NCBI RefSeq assembly: GCF_001866135.1 | Contig: NZ_MODW01000003.1 | Span: forward strand, 186,001-250,000 | Source: Microbacterium sp. LCT-H2 | GTDB taxonomy: Bacteria > Actinomycetota > Actinomycetes > Actinomycetales > Microbacteriaceae | Length of the DNA: 64,000 nucleotides | Reading direction: 5' to 3' | Notes under the pieces: generated by a model | Told to the model about the DNA's origin: nothing | What the model saw: only the letters and a program-made list of their open reading frames with translations | Database searches by the model: none | Translations under genes and position numbers: made by a program | Shown: positions 32,518 through 40,692 of the stretch, piece by piece | Layout of the letters: each line of letters opens with the position of its first letter | Numbering within the stretch: the first letter of the stretch is position 1

Positions 32518-34077
32518 TCAGCGCAGCAGCGGCAGACCCTGGAGCGGCCAGATCCAGAGGGCGAAGACAGCCACGAGGACGAACATGGCCGGCGCGAGCA
32601 CCACGGACAGCCGGCGCAGGTCGGAGGCATCGAAGCCGCCGGAGACGACCTCGGGATCGGCGAACATCGCGACCGGTTTGGCGGAGCTCGGCAGGGTGTG
32701 GCAGAACCCGGCCGCCGCCGTCGATGCGAAGGCGGCGGCCATGGGCTCCACGCCGAGTCCCGGTGCGAGGGCGATCACCGCGGGGATGATCGCGGCCGAG
32801 CGCGCGGAACGGGAGGGGATGAGCAGGTGCGCGAGCGTGGACAGGGCGATCACGGCGAGGAGGAAACCGACGGCACCCGCCGCTCCGAGCCCGCGTAGAG
32901 GCTCGAGGGCGGTCGTGCTGAGCCAGGCGGCCGCCCCCGAGTCGGTGAGCGCCGTGGCGAGCGCGAGTGTAGCGGCCAGGAACAGCAGCAGCGACCAGGG
33001 CACGCGCGCGACCGCGGCCGGGAGGGTGGTGCAGCCGATGCCCGGGGTGACGGCCGCGACGGCACCGAACAGCGCGACGAGCGCCGGGGGGATCCCGTGC
33101 AGAGGCTCACTGCTCCACAGCACGATCGCCGCGCCGACGAGGAGGGCCGCGCGGCGCTCCAGCGCGGTGAGGGGACCGGTCACCTGCCGGCCGGCGGCCT
33201 TCTCGATGTCGTCCGTGGTCACCCGCACCGGGGCGGCGCGGTCGTCGCGGTCGACGAAGCGCCAGAGGATGAGCTCCGCAGCCAGATGAGACGAGACCAC
33301 CGCCAGCGGCAGTCCGAGCCACAGCCACGAGAGGAAGGAGAAGCCGGACTCTCCCGCCGCCCGCAGGAGCTGATCGGTGATGATGTGCGCTCCGGCGCCG
33401 AGCAGCGAGGCGACGGCCGAGAGGAGCACCACCGTCGGCATGAGCAGCGCGAGGGCCCGGATGACGCGCCCTCGCCCGTCGAGCGCCGTCGACAGGGCTC
33501 CGAAGACCGGGACCGCGAGCGCCGCCCTCCCTGACGTCGCGGGCACCGCGAAGGCCGAGAGGGTGAGCGCGACGGTCGTGAGGTGGAACAGGCTGCGGGG
33601 GCCACGAGCGAAACGGACGAGGTGCGCGGCCGCGCGCAGCGGGAGCCCGGAGGTCGAGACCGCTGCCGCCATCACGAACGCGCCGATCAGCAGCCAGATC
33701 GTCTCGTCTCCGAGGGATGCGAAGAACTCGTCGACCGGGAGGACGCCGGCGACGATGAGCGCGATCGCCGCGAGGAACGCCACCAGGGTGTCATCGAGAC
33801 GCGTCGCGCTCCACGCCCAGACCGCGAGGAGGAACACCGTCAGCGTGACGGCGATCGGCACCGTGATCCCGCGCACGCTCGCGCCCGGGCCCAGTGCGCC
33901 GATGACCATCGCCGCGCCCATCGCCACGACGAGCACGAGACCGATGAGGCGCAGGGCGCGTCGCGGCTTCGCCGCATCCGGACGGTGGATGATCGGGAGG
34001 GGGTCGGTGCGTCGCGGAGGAACGGTCGCGAAGCGGGTGCGTGCCGCCGAGGCGGGAAGAGCGACGGGATCGTTCAT
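32518..34077 (-). CDS. SLC13/DASS-family anion permease
   Basis: 519 residues with a 40-residue polar N-terminus, then about 12 membrane segments. It has the paired signature-like regions typical of the DASS/CitT group, such as ATSGRAALAVPVFGAL and LIPSRSARSAAIIPAVIALA. The family takes up di- or tricarboxylates and related anions. The ATG overlaps the response-regulator stop (ATGA), making it part of the two-component operon. The substrate is unknown; glycerate kinase downstream is a hint only. Confidence 0.8.
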   Translation of the reverse strand: MNDPVALPASAARTRFATVPPRRTDPLPIIHRPDAAKPRRALRLIGLVLVVAMGAAMVIGALGPGASVRGITVPIAVTLTVFLLAVWAWSATRLDDTLVAFLAAIALIVAGVLPVDEFFASLGDETIWLLIGAFVMAAAVSTSGLPLRAAAHLVRFARGPRSLFHLTTVALTLSAFAVPATSGRAALAVPVFGALSTALDGRGRVIRALALLMPTVVLLSAVASLLGAGAHIITDQLLRAAGESGFSFLSWLWLGLPLAVVSSHLAAELILWRFVDRDDRAAPVRVTTDDIEKAAGRQVTGPLTALERRAALLVGAAIVLWSSEPLHGIPPALVALFGAVAAVTPGIGCTTLPAAVARVPWSLLLFLAATLALATALTDSGAAAWLSTTALEPLRGLGAAGAVGFLLAVIALSTLAHLLIPSRSARSAAIIPAVIALAPGLGVEPMAAAFASTAAAGFCHTLPSSAKPVAMFADPEVVSGGFDASDLRRLSVVLAPAMFVLVAVFALWIWPLQGLPLLR

Positions 34078-34733
34078 CGGAACCGGTACCCCGCACCCCG
34101 CACCGTCTCGATGCGGTCGGTCCCGATCTTGCCGCGGAGCGCGCGCACATAGACGTCGACGACGTTGGACGCGGGATCGAAGTCCATCCCCCAGACGTGG
34201 CCGATGAGCTGGTCGCGGGAGAGCACCTGACCGGCGTTCTGCAGGAAGACCTCCAGCAGCGCGAACTCGCGGGACGTCAGCTCGCGCACCTCGCCGGCGA
34301 CGGTCACCGTCCGCGACCGCACGTCCACGCTGACGTCGCCATGTGTGAGCGCGGCCCCGCCGCTGCGGCCCTCCCCGTCGCCGATCCGCAGCCGCACGCG
34401 GGCGAGCAGCTCGGCGAACTGGAACGGCTTGGTCATGTAGTCGTTCGCGCCCCCTTCGAGACCTCGCACGGTATCGATCACGGAGTCCCGTGCCGTGAGG
34501 ATGACGACCGGCGTGGAGACCCCCTCGCCGCGGAGGTGGGCGAGGACGTCGAAGCCGTCGATGCCGCCGAGGCCGATGTCGAGGACGACGAGGTCGAACA
34601 GCCCGCTGCGGGCCATGAGCAGTGCGGTGTGGCCGTCGGTCGCGTCGGCGGTGTCGTAGCCCGCGGCGCGGAGTCCGCGACGGACGAAGGAGGTGATGTG
34701 CGGATCGTCCTCCGCGATGAGGATGCGGCGCAT
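34074..34733 (-). CDS. OmpR-family response regulator
   Basis: 219 residues. The receiver domain has the acidic pair D9/D10, phospho-acceptor D52 (LVVLDIGLGG), T80 and K102 (TKPFQ). The C-terminal OmpR winged helix ends VVDVYVRALRGKIGTDRIETVRGAGYRFR. One base separates it from the histidine kinase stop; its own stop overlaps the permease start. Three GATGA repeats 11 bp apart upstream of the operon are candidate self-binding sites. Confidence 0.93.
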   Translation of the reverse strand: MRRILIAEDDPHITSFVRRGLRAAGYDTADATDGHTALLMARSGLFDLVVLDIGLGGIDGFDVLAHLRGEGVSTPVVILTARDSVIDTVRGLEGGANDYMTKPFQFAELLARVRLRIGDGEGRSGGAALTHGDVSVDVRSRTVTVAGEVRELTSREFALLEVFLQNAGQVLSRDQLIGHVWGMDFDPASNVVDVYVRALRGKIGTDRIETVRGAGYRFR

Positions 34734-34734
34734 G

Positions 34735-36204
34735 TCAGCTCTTCCCTTCGATCTCGCCGGTGTCCAGGACGGGTGCGGGCACGTCGATCCCGAACGTGGC
34801 CCCCTCGCCCAGCACGCTGTCGACCCAGGCGGAGCCGCCGTGCCCGTCGGTGATGGCCCGCACGATCGCGAGGCCGAGCCCGGAGCCGCGTCGCGCACCG
34901 GCGCTGTCCCCGCGGGTGAACCGGTCGAAGATGCGCTCGGCGTCGGCCGGTGCCACACCGGGACCGGTGTCCTGCACCCACAGCCGCAGCCGCCGCTCGG
35001 GGCCGTCCCCCTCGAAGCGCGAGCCGATCCGGATCGTGTCGCCGTCCGCGGTGACCTGGACCGCGTTGGCGGCGAGCTGGAGCACCGCCTGCGTCACGCG
35101 CTGCGGATCGAGGGGGACGACGCCTTCGGCGACCTCCATCAACTGCCAGCGTCGCTCGCCCAGCATCTGCGCCTTCGCCTCGATGTCGAGTGTGAGGGTC
35201 GCGATGTCGCAGGCGGCGAGGCGCACGAAGTCGGGCTGTTCCGCGCGCGCCAGCACCAGGAGGTCCGTGACGATCCGGCTCATGCGGTCCAGTTCCTCGC
35301 TGACGAGGCGCAGGGTCGCCGCGCGCTCCTCGGGGTCTTCGCTGAGGAGCTCGAGGTGACCGCGGACGATCGTGATCGGCGTGCGCAACTCATGACCCGC
35401 GTCGTCGACGAAGCGCTGCTGCGTGGCGTGCACGGCCTCCAGCCGGTCGAGCATCTGATTGAACGTCGTGGCGACGGCGGCGATGTCGTCGCTGCCTTCG
35501 ACGGGGACGCGCGCGGTGAGGTCGTGCTCGCCGATGTCCCGCGCCACGCGATAGACCTCCCGGACCGGCGCGAGGATCTGACCGGCGACGAGCCAGGCGA
35601 CGCCGGAGCTGAGGAGCACCCCGATGAGGGCGACCCAGGCGATCGCCCCGAAACTGCGGTCGACCTGTGCGCGCGGCTCCGCGGTGAACTGCACGATGAG
35701 CACCGCTCCGTCCTGTCCTCCGCCCGTGAAGTCCATCCGTCCCCAGCGGACCGGGCCGGTCTCGGGCGTCGCCAAGGCTCCTGAGACCGCGGTGTCCGTG
35801 AGCATCCGCTCCACCAGCGCCGCGTGGGTCTCCAGCGTGCGCGCGCCGCCGTCCTCGGCGACCGCGATCGGGGTGCCGTCGAGGGCCGCGATGACGACCT
35901 CGTCCTCGTGCACGGACTGGCGGGCGACGTACTCCCGCAGCAGCTCCTCGGCGGTCGTGAGCCCTCCCGATGCGGCGTCCTCCGCGAAACGCGCGAACTC
36001 CGCCGCCTCCTGCTCGATCTCGCCGTTCGCCGTCTGCTCGACCGCGGCGAGGAAGACGCTGCGGCCGATGAGCCCGATCGCCAGCACGGTGATCATGGTG
36101 CTGAGGATGATCCAGAGCGTGATCCGCCAGCGGGCGGGGAGCGTGCGGCGGCGCAGGGTGCGCAGCGGGGCGCCGGGTCTCTGCGGGGCCTGGGGCTCAG
36201 TCAT
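34735..36204 (-). CDS. Membrane sensor histidine kinase
   Basis: 489 residues. TM1 about 27-52, an extracytoplasmic domain about 53-183, TM2 about 184-208, HAMP, then the dimerisation H-box FVDDAGHELRTP with phospho-His 271, and an HATPase domain with N-box (LAANAVQV), DTGPGVAPAD and GSGLGLAIV. The ATG follows GGAGG and lies inside the end of the small poly-Asp gene (ATGACTGA). It pairs with the OmpR-type regulator one base downstream. The signal is unknown. Confidence 0.92.
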   Translation of the reverse strand: MTEPQAPQRPGAPLRTLRRRTLPARWRITLWIILSTMITVLAIGLIGRSVFLAAVEQTANGEIEQEAAEFARFAEDAASGGLTTAEELLREYVARQSVHEDEVVIAALDGTPIAVAEDGGARTLETHAALVERMLTDTAVSGALATPETGPVRWGRMDFTGGGQDGAVLIVQFTAEPRAQVDRSFGAIAWVALIGVLLSSGVAWLVAGQILAPVREVYRVARDIGEHDLTARVPVEGSDDIAAVATTFNQMLDRLEAVHATQQRFVDDAGHELRTPITIVRGHLELLSEDPEERAATLRLVSEELDRMSRIVTDLLVLARAEQPDFVRLAACDIATLTLDIEAKAQMLGERRWQLMEVAEGVVPLDPQRVTQAVLQLAANAVQVTADGDTIRIGSRFEGDGPERRLRLWVQDTGPGVAPADAERIFDRFTRGDSAGARRGSGLGLAIVRAITDGHGGSAWVDSVLGEGATFGIDVPAPVLDTGEIEGKS

Positions 36205-36487
36205 CGTCGCCTCCGTCGTCGTCATCGTCGTCGTCCACCGGCGGAGCCGGTGCGGGAGCCGGCGCGGGGGCCGGCGCGGGCGGCGGGGCGGGGGCGGGGG
36301 CGACCGACTCCGTGGGTGTCGGCGTGGGAACGGGCGTCGGCGTCGGCGTCGCGAGCCGGACGGTGAGCGGGGTATCCGGCAGCCGGGGGGACGCCGGCAT
36401 CTGCGCGAGCGCGACACTCCCGATCGCGAACGCCACGGGCACCGCGATCAGCGCGCCGGGGATCAGGATGCGTCGTGCGGTGCTCAT
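36197..36487 (-). CDS. Small membrane-anchored Pro/Ala-rich protein with poly-Asp C-terminus
   Basis: 96 residues. A hydrophobic signal/anchor (about 5-27: RILIPGALIAVPVAFAIGSVALA) is followed by a long TP/AP-repeat linker and a C-terminal run of seven Asp, two Gly and three Asp. It looks exported or anchored, with an acidic tail suited to binding cations. It is the first gene of the operon with the kinase, response regulator and SLC13 permease and overlaps the kinase start by 8 nt. No known family was recognised; a role as accessory sensor is speculative. Start chosen at MSTARR, avoiding a longer unsupported extension. Confidence 0.7.
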   Translation of the reverse strand: MSTARRILIPGALIAVPVAFAIGSVALAQMPASPRLPDTPLTVRLATPTPTPVPTPTPTESVAPAPAPPPAPAPAPAPAPAPPVDDDDDDDGGDDD

Positions 36488-36508
36488 GCCTCCATCGTGC
36501 CCGGGGCG

Positions 36509-36552
36509 GATGAGGAGGAGATGAGGTGAGGATGAAGATCTCTTCATCCTCA
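36509..36552. promoter_or_regulatory. GATGA direct repeats and a 26-bp palindrome upstream of the two-component operon
   Basis: GATGAG, GATGAG and GATGAA start at 36509, 36520 and 36531, exactly 11 bp apart, a spacing typical of OmpR-type half-sites. They merge into the near-perfect palindrome TGAGGATGAAGA-TC-complement (36527-36552), which starts eight bases after the TauE-type gene's stop and may also terminate it. Likely autoregulatory region of the OmpR-type regulator. Confidence 0.5.
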
Positions 36553-36559
36553 CGGACGG

Positions 36560-37357
36560 TCAGCCGCGCCGACGCCCGCGGACGGCCTTGAGGGCCATCT
36601 GCACCGCGATCACGACGAGGTAGGCGGCGAAGAGGAGGTTGCCGACCGTCGGGTCGACGACGGTCGCCAGCCAGGCGCCGAGGGCCGTCGTGGTGCACGC
36701 CGAGACGCCGATGAGCAGCGCGGCCAGGAGATCGACGTTGCGGTTGCGGAGATTGCCGACCGTGCCGGAGAGCGCGGTCGGGATCATCATGAGCAGCGAG
36801 GTGCCCTTGGCGACGAGGTCGCTCGTGCCGAACGCGAGCATGAGCACCGGGACGACGATCACACCGCCGCCCACGCCGATGAGCCCGGCCAGGACGCCCG
36901 TGCCGACGCCGACGGCCACCAGGGCGATCGCGGTCAGCCAGGTGAGCTCGAAGACGGCGTCGCGCGAGGGGATGACGAGGAAGAGACTCACGATCACGAC
37001 GATGAGGAAGCCGACGAAGCCCCAGCGGAGGGCGGTCTGCGAGATCCGCGGGAGCAGGCGGGTGCCGATCTGCGCGCCGACCACGGCCCCGGCGGCGAGG
37101 ATCAGCGCCGGGATCCAGGCGACGGAGCCCGACGCCGCGTACGAGATGACCCCGACGGTCGCCGTCGGGACGATCGCCGCCAGCGACGTCCCGGCCGCCA
37201 GCCGCTGGTCGAACGCGAGCAGGAGCACCAGCAGCGGGACGATGACGGTGCCGCCGCCGACGCCGAAGAGACCGGAGAGGAGGCCGGCGAGAAGGCCGAT
37301 GCCGATGAATGCCGCGTAGGCGCGGGGCCCGCGTTTCAGGACCGTCGCATCGTTCAC
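36560..37357 (-). CDS. TauE/SafE-family membrane exporter
   Basis: 265 residues, about eight membrane segments in two halves, each with the TauE/SafE signature: GLLSGLFGVGGGTVIVPLLV near the start and GVLAGLIGVGGGVIVVPVLML in the second half. Family members move sulfite, sulfoacetate or other small organic acids. It stands alone; no sulfur-metabolism neighbour is visible, so the cargo is unknown. Confidence 0.87.
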   Translation of the reverse strand: MNDATVLKRGPRAYAAFIGIGLLAGLLSGLFGVGGGTVIVPLLVLLLAFDQRLAAGTSLAAIVPTATVGVISYAASGSVAWIPALILAAGAVVGAQIGTRLLPRISQTALRWGFVGFLIVVIVSLFLVIPSRDAVFELTWLTAIALVAVGVGTGVLAGLIGVGGGVIVVPVLMLAFGTSDLVAKGTSLLMMIPTALSGTVGNLRNRNVDLLAALLIGVSACTTTALGAWLATVVDPTVGNLLFAAYLVVIAVQMALKAVRGRRRG

Positions 37358-37403
37358 CGGATCAGCCTACTCCCGGCCTCTCCCCTCCTCGAATCGAACG
37401 GCC

Positions 37404-38951
37404 TCAGACCTCCGAGTCCGCTTTGACGGGCACCGCGATGGACTCCGTGAGCGCCTGCTCGTACCGGCGCTGCCGGCGCCGCAGCCACAGCCCGCCGGCG
37501 ATGAGCAGCGCGAGGATGACGTAGGCGACCGCGGAGAACGGCTGCGCGATGAGCGTCGTCAGGTCGCCCTGGCTGAGCTGCAGCGCACGGCGCAGCTGCT
37601 CCTCCCCCATCGGCCCGAGGATCATGCCGACCACCAGCGGCGCCACCGGGAACCCGTACCGCCGCAGGAAGTAGCCGAGGACGCCGATGATCAGCAGGAT
37701 CAGGATGTCGACGACCGCGAAGTTCAGCGCGTACGCCCCGAAGGCGGCGAACAGGAGGATGCCCGCGTACAGGTACGGCCGCGGGATCTGCAGGAGCTTC
37801 ACCCACATGCCCACGAGCGGCAGGTTCAGCACGAGCAGGATCACGTTGCCGATGTAGAGGCTCGCCACCAGTGCCCACACGAGGTCCGCCTGTCCGGTGA
37901 ACAGCTGCGGCCCGGGCTGGAGCCCGTACGTCTGGAACGCGGTGAGGATGATCGCGGCCGTCGCCGTCGTCGGCAGCCCGAGCGTCAGCAGCGGCACGAG
38001 CACACCGGCGGCGGCCGCGTTGTTCGCCGACTCCGGACCCGCCACGCCTTCGATCGCGCCCCGGCCGAACTGGTCCTTGCGGCGCGAGAGCTTGCGCTCG
38101 GTCGCGTAGGACAGGAAGGTCGCGACATCGGCACCACCGGCGGGGATCGTGCCGATCGGGAATCCGATGGCGGTGCCGCGGAGCCAGGGCTTCCATGAAC
38201 GACGCCAGTCGTCCTTCGTCATCCAGCTCCGCCACCCGCGCGACACCGGGATCACGTCGATCGCGCCGTGCCGCAAACGCGCCGCGACGTACAGGGTCTC
38301 GCCGACCGCGAAGAGCCCCACCGCCACGAGCACCACGTCGATGCCGTCCGCCAGGGGCAGCAGGCCGAGCGTGTACCGCTGCTGACCCGAGAGCCAGTCG
38401 GTGCCGACCAGGCCGAGGAACAGACCGACGCCGAGCGACAGCAGACCGCGCGGCACGGATGACCCCATAAGCGCACCGACCGTGACGAAGGCCACGACGA
38501 TGAGAGCCACGTAGTCGGCCGGCCCGAGATTCACGGCGAATTGCGCGAGCACCGGTGCGAGCAGCGTCAAGCCCACCGTGGCGAGGGTTCCGGCGACGAA
38601 CGACCCGAGGGCCGCGGTGGCCAGGGCCGCCGCGCCCCGCCCGAGCTTCGCCATCTTGTTGCCCTCGATCGCCGTCACGATCGACGACGACTCCCCCGGG
38701 GTGTTCAGCAGGATGCTCGTGGTCGACCCGCCGTACATGCCGCCGTAGTAGATCCCCGCGAACGTGATGAGCGCTGCGGCCGGTTCCAACGTGTAGGTGA
38801 GGGGAAGGAGCAGGGCGACGGTCATCGCCGGCCCGATCCCGGGGAGCACGCCCACGGCGGTGCCGATCAGCACGCCGAAGAAGGCGAACACGAGGTACTG
38901 GGGCTGCAGCGCGGTCGCGAACCCCTCGAGGAGCAGACTCCAGCTGTCCAT
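37404..38951 (-). CDS. tctA: Tripartite tricarboxylate transporter, large membrane subunit
   Basis: 515 residues, about 11-12 membrane segments. TctA hallmarks: [49 protein letters not shown], and the second-half repeat with [17 protein letters not shown] and [15 protein letters not shown]. It forms the channel of the TctABC uptake system. The ATG overlaps the tctB stop (TAATG). Confidence 0.93.
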   Translation of the reverse strand: MDSWSLLLEGFATALQPQYLVFAFFGVLIGTAVGVLPGIGPAMTVALLLPLTYTLEPAAALITFAGIYYGGMYGGSTTSILLNTPGESSSIVTAIEGNKMAKLGRGAAALATAALGSFVAGTLATVGLTLLAPVLAQFAVNLGPADYVALIVVAFVTVGALMGSSVPRGLLSLGVGLFLGLVGTDWLSGQQRYTLGLLPLADGIDVVLVAVGLFAVGETLYVAARLRHGAIDVIPVSRGWRSWMTKDDWRRSWKPWLRGTAIGFPIGTIPAGGADVATFLSYATERKLSRRKDQFGRGAIEGVAGPESANNAAAAGVLVPLLTLGLPTTATAAIILTAFQTYGLQPGPQLFTGQADLVWALVASLYIGNVILLVLNLPLVGMWVKLLQIPRPYLYAGILLFAAFGAYALNFAVVDILILLIIGVLGYFLRRYGFPVAPLVVGMILGPMGEEQLRRALQLSQGDLTTLIAQPFSAVAYVILALLIAGGLWLRRRQRRYEQALTESIAVPVKADSEV

Positions 38952-39511
38952 TAGAACATCCTTCCCAGCCAGCCGAGCGCCGGTCCCCAGGGGAGCGACA
39001 GCCCGAGCAGACCGCCGAACACGACCTGGACGACCAGCGCGAGGATGGCGCCGATGAGGAGCGCCATCCACCAACGACGGGCGCCCAGCGCCCACGCGAC
39101 GCCGCCGAACAGCAGAGCCGCCGCCGGGGCCCAGCCGAGCGGCTCGATGAGAAGCAGATGGGCGACCACGAGCGCGACGATCTTGACGAGCGTGAGCCAG
39201 TCGGTCGGCAGGCTCTGATCGACGTCCTCCCCCTCCTCCGGAACTCCGCGGTGCCCGCGGAGGATGCTCACCACGACGGCGAGAGAGGAGCCGAGCAGCA
39301 GGATCGAGACGAACAGCGGGAAGACCGTCGGGCCGACCTGGCCGCCCGCGGGCACATGGATGGTGAAGACCCCGGCGAGAGCGAACACGCCGAGGGCCAC
39401 CATGAGCAGGGCGAAGACGAGCTCACCCCGCGGCAGGGACGCGACGAGACGTGCGGACCGACGGGCGTCGGTCCGCACCTCCTCGCCGGGTCCGGAAGAC
39501 CCGGTCGTCAT
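38951..39511 (-). CDS. tctB: Tripartite tricarboxylate transporter, small membrane subunit
   Basis: 186 residues with four membrane segments after a polar N-terminus, the usual TctB layout ([64 protein letters not shown]). It is separated from tctC by one base and overlaps tctA. Confidence 0.9.
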   Translation of the reverse strand: MTTGSSGPGEEVRTDARRSARLVASLPRGELVFALLMVALGVFALAGVFTIHVPAGGQVGPTVFPLFVSILLLGSSLAVVVSILRGHRGVPEEGEDVDQSLPTDWLTLVKIVALVVAHLLLIEPLGWAPAAALLFGGVAWALGARRWWMALLIGAILALVVQVVFGGLLGLSLPWGPALGWLGRMF

Positions 39512-39512
39512 C

Positions 39513-40532
39513 TCAGCCGACCAGCCCGATGTTCTGCAGCGTCGTGGTGACCTCGGCGATGTTGCCGTCGAGGAACTCGTCGAACTCCGCGCCGGTGAGG
39601 AAAGCGTCCGCCCACCCTCGCGTCTCCAGCTCGTCCTTCCACGCGTCGGACGCCTCCAGCTCGGTGACGAGGCGCTCGAGCTCCGAGCGCTCGGCGTCGC
39701 TGATCCCGCCCGGGGCGATCACGCCGCGCCAGTTGGTGAGCACGACGTCGTACCCGGAGTCGGTGATCGTGTCGACGTCCGGCAGCTGCGTGACCGGCTC
39801 CTCCGACGAGACGGCGAGGGCCTTCATGGTGCCGGCCTCGATGTGCTGCAGGAACTCGCCCACGCCGGAGATGCCGGCCGAGACCTTGCCGCCCAGGATC
39901 AGCGAGGTGGCCTCGCCGCCGCCCGAGTTGGGCGTGTAGTTCAGCTTCTCGGCGATCTCCGCGCCGTCGAGTCCCGCCTCCTCGAGCAGCAGCCCGGCGA
40001 GGATGTGATCGGCTCCCCCGGCGGAGCCGCCCGTGATCGTGACCTCCTGGCCCTTGTCCACGACGTCCTCGACGAGGTCCTCCAGGGTGTCGTACTCGGA
40101 GTCCGCTGGCACGACCACGACGAGGGGCTCGTCGGTGAGGCGGGCGATCGGGGTCATGTCCTCGATGCGGACGGCGGAGGCGTTGGTCTCCACCGCACCC
40201 ACCATCACGAGGCCCATGACCATGAGGGTCGCCGGGTCCTTCTCGTTGGCGAGCTGCGCGAGGCCCACCGTGCCTCCGGCGCCGCCGACGTTGGTGACGG
40301 GCGCCGAGCCGACGATGTCCTCCTGCGTCAGCAGCTGCGAGAGGGCGCGTCCGGTCTGGTCCCAGCCGCCGCCCGGGTCGGCGGGGACGACGATGTTGAC
40401 GTCGGCGATGGCGACCGCCTCGTCGCCGCCGTCGGAGCCGGCTGACCCGCCGTCGGCGGTCGAGCACGAGGTGAGGACGAGGGCGGTCGCGGCGACGGCC
40501 GCGGCGAGGGTCCCGATGCGGGCGTGATTCAT
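39513..40532 (-). CDS. tctC: Tripartite tricarboxylate transporter, substrate-binding lipoprotein
   Basis: 339 residues. The N-terminus is a lipoprotein signal, TALVLTSC with Cys23, followed by a Gly/Ser linker. The mature part has the Bug/TctC pattern: VPADPGGGWDQTGRALSQLL, GGAGGTVGLAQLAN, SAGGADHILAGLLLE and APGGISDAERSELERLV. It delivers a carboxylate to TctAB. AAGGAGGAG lies before the ATG. It is divergent from the fused sensor-regulator, with a 20-bp tandem repeat in the gap. Confidence 0.93.
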   Translation of the reverse strand: MNHARIGTLAAAVAATALVLTSCSTADGGSAGSDGGDEAVAIADVNIVVPADPGGGWDQTGRALSQLLTQEDIVGSAPVTNVGGAGGTVGLAQLANEKDPATLMVMGLVMVGAVETNASAVRIEDMTPIARLTDEPLVVVVPADSEYDTLEDLVEDVVDKGQEVTITGGSAGGADHILAGLLLEEAGLDGAEIAEKLNYTPNSGGGEATSLILGGKVSAGISGVGEFLQHIEAGTMKALAVSSEEPVTQLPDVDTITDSGYDVVLTNWRGVIAPGGISDAERSELERLVTELEASDAWKDELETRGWADAFLTGAEFDEFLDGNIAEVTTTLQNIGLVG

Positions 40533-40599
40533 GGCGCTCCTCCTTGAGCGTTCGGGTGCAATCCGTCCACTGTCGAGGCGCGGATGCGCCCGCTCAAGC

Positions 40600-40643
40600 T
40601 TCGGAAACCATTGGTCGCGTTCCGAAACTATTGGTCGCGACCA
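40600..40643. promoter_or_regulatory. Contiguous 20-bp tandem repeat plus palindrome between tctC and the fused regulator
   Basis: TTCGGAAACCATTGGTCGCG (40600-40619) is followed directly by a second unit (40620-40639) differing at two positions. The second unit runs into the perfect palindrome TGGTCGCGACCA (40632-40643). Two sites exactly two helical turns apart in a divergent gap strongly suggest an operator for the fused regulator. Confidence 0.6.
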
Positions 40644-40692
40644 GCTGCGTCGCCGGCTCGCGGCCCGTCCACCCAGGCGGAAGAATGGGGCC

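Noticed and set aside
36197..36260. Possible frameshift or sequencing slip in the GAC/GTC repeat encoding poly-Asp
   Set aside because: The frame stays open, ends with a stop that overlaps the kinase start in the usual ATGACTGA manner, and the kinase has its own RBS; still worth confirming by reads.
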